Shown: positions 1-5,187, counted from the stretch's first letter. The stretch is 5,187 nucleotides of DNA from Rhizobiaceae bacterium (GCA_016793565.1 JAEUMA010000616.1:1-5187), one strand, 5' to 3'. Notes: generated from the letters alone by a model not told the origin. Program-made: numbers and translations.

Positions 1-132
1 GAGGCCCATCTCCAGCTGGGCGACGTCGCGGCGGCGCGCGAGCAACTGGCGGAAATCGGCAAGCGCTGCGGTACCGGCTGCGACGAATATACCGAGCTTT
101 CCGCGCGCATCGACGCCTATCTGAAGGGCTGA
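1..132 (+). CDS. C-terminal end of a TPR-type protein (5' end outside window)
   Basis: An open frame runs from the first base to a TGA at 130-132 and encodes the last 43 residues of a protein. The start of the visible part (AHLQLGDVAAAREQLAEI) has the spacing of a TPR helix pair: a small residue in helix A, then 'LGD', then 'A.A...L' in helix B. A short Cys pair follows (KRCGTGC, residues about 22-27 of the visible part), then an acidic and aromatic stretch, DEYTELSARIDAYLKG, to the end. I recall small TPR proteins of rhizobia-like bacteria that end in this kind of 'C..GC.EY..L...I..Y' tail. Such proteins usually act as protein-interaction scaffolds, and no specific partner can be named here. 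The gene converges on the sugar dehydrogenase gene with only six bases between the stop codons, and no terminator hairpin is visible between them. The N-terminal part, including any signal peptide, is not visible. Confidence 0.75.
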   Translation, partial: EAHLQLGDVAAAREQLAEIGKRCGTGCDEYTELSARIDAYLKG

Positions 133-138
133 GCCGAG

Positions 139-1284
139 CTAATCAGCACGAGACAGGCGGATGATGGCGCCGTCCGCCTCGTCGGTTAAAAGCAGGATAG
201 AGCCGTCTGGCGCCTGGTTGACGTCGCGGATGCGGCCGAACCGGCCGGCCAGCATCCGTTCCTCACCGAGAATGGCCCCGTTCGCATCGCGATCTAGCCG
301 CGACAGCAATTCGAACTTCAGCGAGCCGATCAGCAGGTCGCCCTTCCACTCGGGAAACATGTCGCCGTCATATGCGACCATGCCCGACGGAGCGATCGAC
401 GGGTCCCAGTAGAACAGCGGCTGCTCGTAGCCTTCACCCGCCGTGCCCTGGCCGAGCCTCTTGCCGTCGTAGTTCACGCCATAGCTGATCACCGGCCAGC
501 CATAATTCTTCCCGGCTGCCGGCCGGTTGACCTCGTCGCCGCCCTTGGCGCCGTGCTCAACGGTCAGCAGGCTGTCGGTCAGGCGGTCCCACGCCATGCC
601 TTGCGCGTTGCGGTGGCCTTTCGACCAGATTTGCGGCAGCGCCTTCTCGCCATCCGCATAGGGGTTGTCAGCCGGAATCGAACCGTCCGCGTTGATGCGC
701 AGGACGGCGCCTGCGTGATCGAAAGGATCCTGCGCGCGCTTGCCGCTTCCGCGGTCGCCGATGCTGAAGAAGAGGCTGCCGTCGTGCGGGTTCATCGCCA
801 GCCGCGAGCCGAAATGGTGGCCCTGCCGCGATTTGCCTTCCATGGAAAAGATCGTGCTGACGTCTTCGAGGTGGGCTTTCCCGCCGTCTAAGACAAGCCT
901 CGCCCTGGCGACGGCCGTGCCGGCGCCGATCCAGCCCGGTTCCGAAAACGTTATGTAGATCAGGCCGGATTTCACAAAGTCGGGAGCGACGAGCACGTCG
1001 AGCAGGCCGCCCTGGCCCTTGACGGCGACCTCGGGAAGGCCTGCGACAGGCTCCGAGACGACGCCGTTGCGCACGATGCGCAGGCGGCCCGCCCGCTCGG
1101 TAACCAGAAGCGAACCGTCCGGCAGGAAATCGAGCCCCCACGGGTGCTCCAGTCCGTCGGCGACAACCTCGGCCTTGATCTGCAGCCCGCCGGCCTCCAA
1201 CACCGACATCTCGGCAGCGCGGGCTGCCACCGTTCCGATGAGGGTCGCGGCCAAGAGAACGGTGATCGGAGCGCTTTTTATCAT
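139..1284 (-). CDS. Secreted PQQ-dependent aldose sugar dehydrogenase (YliI/Asd type, GSDH domain)
   Basis: This 381-residue protein looks like a soluble periplasmic quinoprotein that oxidises aldose sugars with PQQ, in the glucose/sorbosone dehydrogenase beta-propeller family. Residues 1-23 form a typical Sec signal peptide: Lys3, a hydrophobic core at about 6-20, and an ARA cleavage site before Ala24. The propeller fills about 35-380. It carries the family signatures HPWGLDFLPDG (47-57), GQGGLLDV (90-97), HHFGSRLA (156-163), AQDPFDHAGAVLRIN (184-198), GHRNAQGMAWD (223-233), EHGAKGGDEVN (243-253) and NYGWP (260-264). These match E. coli YliI as I remember it, including 'QPLFYWDPSIAPSGM', and the length is normal. 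The start is firm: an in-frame TAG lies three codons upstream (1291-1293), and the next Met (26) would lose the signal peptide. No strong ribosome-binding site is visible. No PQQ-synthesis genes are in the window, so the cofactor source is unknown. The exact sugar substrate cannot be read from sequence. Confidence 0.93.
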   Translation of the reverse strand: MIKSAPITVLLAATLIGTVAARAAEMSVLEAGGLQIKAEVVADGLEHPWGLDFLPDGSLLVTERAGRLRIVRNGVVSEPVAGLPEVAVKGQGGLLDVLVAPDFVKSGLIYITFSEPGWIGAGTAVARARLVLDGGKAHLEDVSTIFSMEGKSRQGHHFGSRLAMNPHDGSLFFSIGDRGSGKRAQDPFDHAGAVLRINADGSIPADNPYADGEKALPQIWSKGHRNAQGMAWDRLTDSLLTVEHGAKGGDEVNRPAAGKNYGWPVISYGVNYDGKRLGQGTAGEGYEQPLFYWDPSIAPSGMVAYDGDMFPEWKGDLLIGSLKFELLSRLDRDANGAILGEERMLAGRFGRIRDVNQAPDGSILLLTDEADGAIIRLSRAD

Positions 1285-1314
1285 ATCCGTCTAGTTGGGC
1301 CTCAGTGGCCGTTC

Positions 1315-1332
1315 TGCAAGGCGAGCCTTGCA
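1315..1332. promoter_or_regulatory. Perfect 8+2+8 palindrome in the divergent intergenic region (candidate operator)
   Basis: TGCAAGGC, two bases (GA), then GCCTTGCA form a perfect inverted repeat. It lies between the sugar dehydrogenase gene (reverse, start 1284) and the membrane-protein gene (forward, start 1386). A two-base centre is too tight for a stable RNA hairpin without losing pairs, and no T-run follows, so a binding site for a dimeric regulator fits better than a terminator. Its right arm overlaps a weak -35-like TTGCAT (1328-1333), followed after 18 bases by TGTTAC (1352-1357) as a poor -10 for the forward gene. The rest of the 1285-1385 gap shows nothing else I can name. The palindrome is seen directly; the operator role is inferred. 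Confidence 0.4.
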
Positions 1333-1385
1333 TGACACTGATGAATTCCTGTGTTACCCCGCTCACAAGCAGGTGACCGCGAATC

Positions 1386-1913
1386 ATGTCTTCTCCGTCC
1401 CAAGGCGAGAACGACAACCTCCGCGCCGAAGCTACGGTTTTCGGCCCATCCCGCTTGTCCTTGCTACGACCGGTGATGTTTGCGGCGATCGGATGGTTGG
1501 CGTTGACGGCCTTGCTGATCTTTTCTGGCCGCGGCGGCACCGGTTTCGGCGCTTTCGTGTCGGCAATGGCATTGCTCGCGGTTTGCCTTACCGGCGTGCG
1601 CGCGCTGCTGCGGCTCTGGACGGTCGGCGTCACTCTTGAGCCGAATGTGGTCGTGCTGGGGCGCGGCTTCCCGTATCGCCATCCCGTTGTCGTCGCCTGG
1701 CATATGGTCGCGGATGTCGCTACGGCCGGCTCCGCCGCCTGGAGCGGTCGCGCGTTGACCGTGGAGGACGCGGACGGCCACATGATCATGGTGCGCGACC
1801 TTGCCGATGCCGACCGGGCGGCGGAGCTCATCCGTACGCGTATGGGCCAGTTTCGCGGCGTGGCCACTCTGCTGGACGGACTGGCCGCGCGCGGTCGTAC
1901 GGGGCGCGGATAA
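1386..1913 (+). CDS. Small two-helix membrane protein of unknown function (possible PH-like cytoplasmic domain)
   Basis: I do not recognise this 175-residue protein firmly. Residues 1-27 are polar. Two hydrophobic helices follow at about 29-47 and 55-76, separated by a Gly-rich turn (SGRGGTGFG), giving a membrane hairpin. The rest, about 79-165, looks soluble and begins with beta-strand-like segments (VTLEPNVVVLGRGFPYRHPVVVAW, split by turns) and ends in a helix rich in Ala and Arg. 'TM-TM then strands around a Trp, then a helix' resembles small bacterial proteins with a PH-like (bPH2) domain, but this is only a guess from pattern. The start is well placed: an in-frame TGA at 1374-1376 excludes anything further upstream, and AGGTG at 1371-1375 sits ten bases before the ATG. 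Coding quality is good, with GC-rich third positions like its neighbours. It lies upstream of greA on the same strand, with a terminator between them. Confidence 0.72.
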   Translation: MSSPSQGENDNLRAEATVFGPSRLSLLRPVMFAAIGWLALTALLIFSGRGGTGFGAFVSAMALLAVCLTGVRALLRLWTVGVTLEPNVVVLGRGFPYRHPVVVAWHMVADVATAGSAAWSGRALTVEDADGHMIMVRDLADADRAAELIRTRMGQFRGVATLLDGLAARGRTGRG

Positions 1914-1932
1914 ATATAACAGGTCAACTTTT

Positions 1933-1965
1933 TTGACGTGAAAAGTCGGCGAACATCGCTATATT
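1933..1965 (+). promoter_or_regulatory. Possible greA promoter (TTGACG ... TATATT), spacing not ideal
   Basis: This short AT-rich patch just after the membrane-protein stop contains TTGACG (1933-1938) and TATATT (1960-1965, or CTATAT at 1959-1964). Both hexamers look good for a housekeeping sigma factor, but the spacer of 20-21 bases is longer than the usual 16-18. The true -35 may therefore differ, for example GTGAAA at 1938-1943. The TTGAC also forms a small inverted repeat with GTCAA at 1923-1927. Transcription would start near 1972, a few bases before the terminator hairpin, giving a very short leader RNA unless polymerase reads through into greA. Confidence 0.4.
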
Positions 1966-1983
1966 GAAGATCAAATCGAGGTG

Positions 1984-2027
1984 AAACGGTTCCGTTAGCC
2001 CACGCTGTCGGACCGTTTTCTTTTTTT
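1984..2027 (+). terminator. greA: Intrinsic terminator between the membrane-protein gene and greA; possible greA attenuator
   Basis: The arms AAACGGTTCCG (1984-1994) and CGGACCGTTT (2009-2018) pair over ten base pairs with one bulged T, around a 14-base loop. A run of T broken by one C follows at once (2016-2027). This is a clear rho-independent terminator for the forward strand. It lies 70 bases after the stop of the membrane-protein gene and 50 bases before the greA start. It can end transcripts from the upstream gene. If the promoter at 1933-1965 is real, it also sits inside the greA leader and must be read through for greA to be expressed. Confidence 0.8.
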
Positions 2028-2030
2028 GCT

Positions 2031-2052
2031 CTGCCGCTGCCTGTTGCGGCAG
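2031..2052 (+). promoter_or_regulatory. greA: Second stem-loop in the greA leader
   Basis: CTGCCGC (2031-2037) and GCGGCAG (2046-2052) are perfect complements, giving a 7-bp GC-rich stem with an 8-base loop. It begins three bases after the T-run of the terminator and ends ten bases before the greA ribosome-binding site. No T-run follows, so it is not a terminator. It could shield the 5' end of read-through mRNA or affect translation. The pairing is seen; a role is only inferred. Confidence 0.4.
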
Positions 2053-2061
2053 GTGTTGGAC

Positions 2062-2068
2062 GGAAGGG
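2062..2068 (+). promoter_or_regulatory. greA: greA ribosome-binding site
   Basis: GGAAGGG ends nine bases before the ATG at 2078 and supports that start. The overlapping ACGGAA (2060-2065) is a perfect complement of TTCCGT (1990-1995) in the 5' arm of the upstream terminator. An alternative leader fold that covers this site is therefore possible. Confidence 0.6.
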
Positions 2069-2077
2069 TTACGCATC

Positions 2078-2551
2078 ATGAACAAGGTTCCGATGACTGT
2101 CGGGGGCTTTTCCTCGCTGAAGGAGGAACTGCGCTGGCGCCAGCAGGAAGAGCGGCCGCGCATCATCGAGGCGATCTCCGAGGCGCGCGCCCATGGCGAC
2201 CTGTCGGAGAACGCTGAGTACCATTCCGCTAAGGAAGCGCAGAGCCTCAACGAGGGGCGCGTGACCGAGCTCGAGGATCTGATCGCCCGCGCCGAGGTCA
2301 TCGACGTCAGCAAGCTGTCTGGCGATAAAATCAAGTTCGGCGCGACCGTCGTTCTCGTCGATGAGGATACCGACGAGCGTAAGACCTACCAGATCGTTGG
2401 CGATCAGGAAGCCGACGTGAAATCGGGACGCATTTCGATTTCCTCGCCGATCGCACGCGCGCTGATCGGCAAGACGGTGGGCGACGCCATTGAGGTCAAC
2501 GCGCCGGGCGGCGCGCGCGGCTACGAGATTCTCGAGTTGCAGTGGGTCTGA
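2078..2551 (+). CDS. greA: Transcription elongation factor GreA
   Basis: GreA inserts its coiled-coil tip into the secondary channel of backtracked RNA polymerase and stimulates cleavage of the 3' end of the RNA, so that elongation can resume. The 157-residue length is normal. Residues about 8-76 form the antiparallel coiled coil, with the conserved tip loop ARAHGDLSENAEYHSAK (36-52). This loop includes the acidic pair Asp41 and Glu44 that holds the catalytic magnesium. The C-terminal FKBP-like domain runs from about 82 to 157, with the family signatures 'IKFGATVVLVD' (85-95), 'ISISSPIARALIGK' (119-132) and the final 'GYEILELQWV'. No key residue is missing. The start at 2078 is backed by GGAAGGG upstream and by the usual KVPMT-type N-terminus of alphaproteobacterial GreA; Met6 would be too late. 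It appears to be transcribed alone, through a leader with a terminator. It converges on waaC with 14 bases between stops. Confidence 0.98.
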   Translation: MNKVPMTVGGFSSLKEELRWRQQEERPRIIEAISEARAHGDLSENAEYHSAKEAQSLNEGRVTELEDLIARAEVIDVSKLSGDKIKFGATVVLVDEDTDERKTYQIVGDQEADVKSGRISISSPIARALIGKTVGDAIEVNAPGGARGYEILELQWV

Positions 2552-2565
2552 GGGCCGGCGGGCGT

Positions 2566-3570
2566 TCAGGCTGACAGGCCGGCGAGCCTCGCGGCCGTCT
2601 CGACCACCGCCGTTGGTGCGATATGCGCGCTGGCGGCGATTTCCTGGGGCAGCATTTCACCGTCCAACCGGTCCGGCGCCAGAGGTGGCTGGGTGGTCAG
2701 CGCGATGGCGTTGTCGCCAAGCGGCCCGGTCAGGCCCGGCTTCGTCGCAACGAAGATGGCGACGGTCGGCACGCCGTAGGCGGTGGCGAGATGCGTCAGC
2801 CCGGTATCGGCGCCGACGACCAGCCTCGAGCGACCGAGCATCGGCGCGAGGTCTCCCAGCGGCATTCTCGGAAGCACCAAGGTTTGCGGATTGGCGGCGG
2901 CGATCGCCTCGGCCACGCGCCGTTCCGCATCGTTCGACCAGGTCGTGGTCGGCGTCAGCCCGCGCGCCGCTAGAAGCCGTGCGGTCTCGATCCAGTCGGC
3001 GGTCGGCCACTTCTTGTCGTCGCGGCTCGTTCCATGCAGCAGGAACGCCGTGTCGCCGTCGGTCGAACGATCGGCGGGAATGCCGTGGTCCAACCGCCCG
3101 AAATCCGGCGTGTAGCCGAAGACGAGGCCGAACAGCGCGCGCGTGCGCTGGATCGCGTGCCGCGCTCGCAATACGTCGTGGCCCTGCCGGTAGAAGTATG
3201 CGGCCATCGGTTCTCGCACCGTGGCGCGGCCGAACCCCTCGACCGGTGCCGATGCCAGGCTAGCCAGAAGTGCGCTTTTCAGCAGGCCTTGCGCGTCTAG
3301 CACGAGATCGTAGCGCTCGGCTTTCAACCTGCCGCGGAGAGTCCGGATTTCGCGCCAAGTGGCTGTGCGGAAAAGGTTCTTGCGCCATCGGCGCATTGCC
3401 ACCGGGATCACTTTTCGCACGCCAGGATGCAGCCGCGCCAGTGGGGCGAAGGGTTCTTCGACCAGCCAGTCGACCACTGTCGCTGGCCGGGCCGCCAAGA
3501 GGTCGGTCACGGCGGGGAATGTGTGGATGACGTCGCCCATCGACGACGTCTTGACCAGCAGGACTTTCAT
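2566..3570 (-). CDS. waaC: Lipopolysaccharide heptosyltransferase I (WaaC/RfaC)
   Basis: This GT9-family enzyme adds the first L-glycero-D-manno-heptose from its ADP donor to Kdo of the lipopolysaccharide inner core, on the cytoplasmic face of the inner membrane. The protein has 334 residues, the normal length. It has two Rossmann-like halves. The N-terminal acceptor half opens with MKVLLVKTSSMGDVIHTFPA, with Asp13 the conserved catalytic-site acid, and includes LVLDAQGLLKSALLA (89-103). The C-terminal donor half has HGTSRDDKKWP (179-189, with Lys186 at the conserved position), WSNDAE (211-216), and the ADP-heptose motif GADTGLTHLA (253-262, Asp255 and His260). The start at 3570 is fixed by the family N-terminus: the open frame continues upstream, but there it is antisense-like noise inside waaF. 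The ATG overlaps the waaF stop as ATGA, with only a weak ribosome-binding site, so translation is probably coupled. It is the last gene of the operon; no terminator is seen before greA. Confidence 0.96.
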   Translation of the reverse strand: MKVLLVKTSSMGDVIHTFPAVTDLLAARPATVVDWLVEEPFAPLARLHPGVRKVIPVAMRRWRKNLFRTATWREIRTLRGRLKAERYDLVLDAQGLLKSALLASLASAPVEGFGRATVREPMAAYFYRQGHDVLRARHAIQRTRALFGLVFGYTPDFGRLDHGIPADRSTDGDTAFLLHGTSRDDKKWPTADWIETARLLAARGLTPTTTWSNDAERRVAEAIAAANPQTLVLPRMPLGDLAPMLGRSRLVVGADTGLTHLATAYGVPTVAIFVATKPGLTGPLGDNAIALTTQPPLAPDRLDGEMLPQEIAASAHIAPTAVVETAARLAGLSA

Positions 3571-4568
3571 GACCCGGCGGCCAGAAGCGCGTCGGCCGCT
3601 GCGGCGACGCGCGGCTCTTCCAGGATGTTGAGGCAGTTCATGTGGCCGAGCGGGCAGGTCTTCTGGTGGCACGGCGAGCAGTCGAGACCCAGCCAGACAA
3701 GTTCGCGCCTCGCGGTGAGCGGCGGTGTGTTTTCCGGCGAGGTGGAGCCGTAGACGGCCACCACCGGCGTTCCGACCGCCGCCGCCACGTGCATCAGTCC
3801 GCTGTCGTTGGAGACCGCGAGCTTGGCGGCGGCGATCAAGTCGATGGCGTCGGCCAGGCCGGTCTTGCCGGTCGTGTCGATGATGCCGGGTGCCAGTGCC
3901 GCAATCTCGTCGGCGACGGGCCTGTCGTTGGCCGAGCCGAACACGGCCACGCCGAGGCCTTGTTCCATGTGCCTGCGTGCCAGCGCGGCGTAGCGCTCCG
4001 CTGGCCAACGCTTGGCCGGTCCGAACTCGGCGCCGGGCATCATCGCCACGAAACCCCCGCGCGCAAGACCGAAGCGTTTCAGCAGCGTCGCCTGGTTGGC
4101 GGGGTCGACGTCGAGACGCGGCGGGCTGAAGGTGCCGCCGCCCGCCAGCGAGAAGAACGCCTCGGCGGTGCGGCGCTTCAAGCTCTGCGGCAGCGGCACG
4201 ACGGCGTTGATCAGCCCGTAGCGCATCTCGCGCAGATGACCGACCCGGCGCGGTATTCCGGCGAAGAACGGCACGAGCGCCGACTTCCACGAACCCTGCA
4301 TCACATAGGCCTCGGCATAGCGGCCCCGCAGTGAGCGGCCGAGCCGCCAGCGTGCGCCGAGTTGCAGCTTGCGGCGCAAGAAGGGCGCGTCGATGCGTGC
4401 TCTCACCTGTGGCATGCGCTCCACCAGCGGCGAGGCCCAAGCCGGCGCCAGAACGTCGATGGCCGCATCCGGCCGCGTCTGCTTCAGCGCGGAGAACAGG
4501 CATTGCGCCATGACCATGTCGCCCACCCAGCGGGGGCCGATCACTAGGATCGATTGGCCTTCAGCCAT
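3567..4568 (-). CDS. waaF: Lipopolysaccharide heptosyltransferase II (WaaF/RfaF)
   Basis: This 333-residue GT9 enzyme transfers the second heptose of the inner core onto the first, from ADP-L-glycero-D-manno-heptose. The N-terminus, ILVIGPRWVGDMVMAQ (7-22), matches WaaF closely, as do APAWASPLVERMP (41-53), KSALVPFFAGIPRRVG (95-110) and EMRYGLIN (114-121). The donor half has PGAEFGPAKRWP (178-189), VFGSANDRP (209-217), the binding motif SNDSGLMHVAAA (253-264) and 'AVYGSTSPENTPPL' (271-284), all typical of the family. Near the end lies a Cys cluster (C297, C300, C305, C312; CSPC..KTCPLGHMNC) that E. coli WaaF lacks but that I recall in many other WaaF proteins. The start at 4568 fits the family N-terminus and has AGGGA nine bases upstream. 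It overlaps the end of rfaD by 25 bases and the start of waaC by 4. All three are one operon for heptose supply and transfer. Confidence 0.96.
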   Translation of the reverse strand: MAEGQSILVIGPRWVGDMVMAQCLFSALKQTRPDAAIDVLAPAWASPLVERMPQVRARIDAPFLRRKLQLGARWRLGRSLRGRYAEAYVMQGSWKSALVPFFAGIPRRVGHLREMRYGLINAVVPLPQSLKRRTAEAFFSLAGGGTFSPPRLDVDPANQATLLKRFGLARGGFVAMMPGAEFGPAKRWPAERYAALARRHMEQGLGVAVFGSANDRPVADEIAALAPGIIDTTGKTGLADAIDLIAAAKLAVSNDSGLMHVAAAVGTPVVAVYGSTSPENTPPLTARRELVWLGLDCSPCHQKTCPLGHMNCLNILEEPRVAAAADALLAAGS

Positions 4569-5187
4569 TCCACATAGTCCCTGACGCCGGTGGCCACGTC
4601 CCGGAAGGAGCCGTTATAGCCGGCTGCGCGCAGCCGGCCCATGTCGGCTTGCGTAAAGCTCTGGTAGCGCCCTTTCAGGTGATCGGGGAACTCGACATAC
4701 TCGATTTCGCCCTTGCCCAGCGCTGCTATCACGGCTTCGGCCACGGCGCGGAACGGTTCGGCCCGGCCGGCTCCACAGTTGAACAGGCCGCTGACGCCGC
4801 GTTTCCAGAGCCAAAGATTGACGTCGGCGACGTCGCCAACATGGATGAAGTCGCGGCTCTGCTCGCCCGGGCCGAAACCGCCATGGGCGCCGAACAGCTT
4901 GGGGTTCTCGCCGCGCCCGAGCTGGTTGAACAGGTGGAAGGCGACCGAGGCCATGCTACCCTTGTGGTCCTCGCGCGGGCCGTACACGTTGAAATAGCGC
5001 AGTCCCGCCACTTGGCTGTGCTCGGACGGGAAGACGGTGGCCCGCACATAATCGTCGAACAGCTTCTTCGACCAGGCGTAGACGTTGAGCGGCTGCTCCA
5101 GTCCGGGATCCTCGCGAAACTCGGCGCCGCCGCCATAGACGGAGGCCGAGGAGGCGTAGAGGAAGGGAATGCGGCGGGCGAGACAGA
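4544..5187 (-). CDS. rfaD: ADP-L-glycero-D-manno-heptose 6-epimerase, C-terminal two thirds (5' end outside window)
   Basis: RfaD (HldD) converts ADP-D-glycero-beta-D-manno-heptose to the L-glycero form, the donor used by WaaC and WaaF. It is an NADP-bound extended short-chain dehydrogenase/reductase (SDR). The frame is open to the window edge. The first full codon is at 5185-5183, and 213 residues are visible; by comparison with the 310-residue E. coli protein about 103 are missing, including the Rossmann GxxGxxG. Visible signatures are IPFLYASSASVYGG (6-19 of the visible part), the YxxxK pair in NVYAWSKK (Tyr36 and Lys40), RYFNVYGPRE.HKGSMASVAFHL (about 63-84, with Lys75 at the position of the second catalytic Lys of E. 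coli), SRDF.HVGDVADVNLW, and LKGRYQSFTQADMGRLRAAGY near the end. The in-frame GTG at 5047 is internal, not a start. Compared with E. coli it carries a few extra residues (GGFGPGEQ) before SRDF. It is the first visible gene of the operon. Confidence 0.96.
   Translation of the reverse strand, partial: CLARRIPFLYASSASVYGGGAEFREDPGLEQPLNVYAWSKKLFDDYVRATVFPSEHSQVAGLRYFNVYGPREDHKGSMASVAFHLFNQLGRGENPKLFGAHGGFGPGEQSRDFIHVGDVADVNLWLWKRGVSGLFNCGAGRAEPFRAVAEAVIAALGKGEIEYVEFPDHLKGRYQSFTQADMGRLRAAGYNGSFRDVATGVRDYVEWLKANRS
4578..4582 (-). promoter_or_regulatory. waaF: waaF ribosome-binding site inside the rfaD coding region
   Basis: Read on the reverse strand, AGGGA lies nine bases before the waaF ATG at 4568, within the last codons of rfaD. 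It decides the waaF start and explains the 25-base overlap. Ribosomes finishing rfaD would pass over it, so coupling is likely. Confidence 0.55.

Noticed and set aside
1298..1310. GGCC-TCAGT-GGCC inverted repeat upstream of the sugar dehydrogenase gene
   Set aside because: The arms are only four bases of a GC-only palindrome, which is expected by chance in this composition.
668..1927. Long reverse open frame (419 codons) across the sugar dehydrogenase and membrane-protein genes
   Set aside because: It is rich in Arg, Pro and Ser with no domain pattern, overlaps two well-supported genes, and includes the intergenic region. It is a typical GC-rich shadow frame.
1981..1998. GTG-initiated five-residue leader peptide (MKRFR) overlapping the terminator 5' arm
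   Set aside because: There is no ribosome-binding site at a workable distance (GAG is immediately adjacent), and the peptide has no run of a regulatory amino acid. Such tiny frames are common by chance.
1924..2334. Reverse open frame over the greA leader and the greA N-terminal half
   Set aside because: It is Ser/Arg-rich, runs antisense to the terminator and to greA, and has no recognisable domain.
2490..3263. Forward open frame of 257 codons across the greA end and waaC
   Set aside because: It is almost entirely Arg/Ser/Pro/Ala and antisense to waaC, with no start context or domain.
3571..4503. Upstream extension of the waaC frame to give a 645-residue protein
   Set aside because: The added N-terminal half is low-complexity Arg/Ala-rich sequence inside waaF. 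The family N-terminus MKVLLVKTSSMGD begins exactly at 3570, so the extension is only an open frame by chance.
4544..5047. Start of rfaD at the internal GTG at 5047
   Set aside because: The frame continues upstream with strong RfaD signatures (SSASVYGG, NVYAWSKK) to the window edge, so 5047 is internal and the gene is cut by the window.

Overview
The window is a GC-rich bacterial chromosomal segment. Gene content and protein style point to an alphaproteobacterium, probably of the order Hyphomicrobiales and perhaps close to Mesorhizobium. This is inferred from remembered family resemblance, not from a search. The greA product, the heptose genes and the TPR fragment support it most. I see no mobile element, CRISPR array, tRNA or rRNA, and no gene-free stretch longer than about 165 bases.

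Layout, left to right. The 3' end of a forward gene for a TPR-type protein (1-132) converges on a reverse gene for a secreted PQQ-dependent aldose sugar dehydrogenase of the YliI type (139-1284). A 101-base divergent intergenic region holds a perfect 8+2+8 palindrome. It leads into a forward gene for a small two-helix membrane protein of unknown function (1386-1913). A 164-base leader region follows, with a possible promoter, a clear intrinsic terminator and a second stem-loop, and then greA (2078-2551). greA converges, with 14 bases between stop codons, on a reverse operon read as rfaD (partial at the right edge), waaF, waaC (5187 to 2566).

How the genes work together. The reverse operon makes and installs the heptose of the lipopolysaccharide inner core. 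RfaD (HldD) epimerises ADP-D-glycero-D-manno-heptose to the L-glycero form. WaaC transfers the first heptose to Kdo and WaaF adds the second. The genes overlap by 25 and 4 bases, so translation is probably coupled, and the order rfaD-waaF-waaC matches that in E. coli. GreA rescues backtracked RNA polymerase. The sugar dehydrogenase and the membrane protein show no functional link to their neighbours.

The most interesting signal is the greA leader. A strong intrinsic terminator lies between a possible promoter and the greA ribosome-binding site, an arrangement like the attenuated greA leader (GraL) of E. coli. I found no convincing new biological system; the rest is ordinary core genome.
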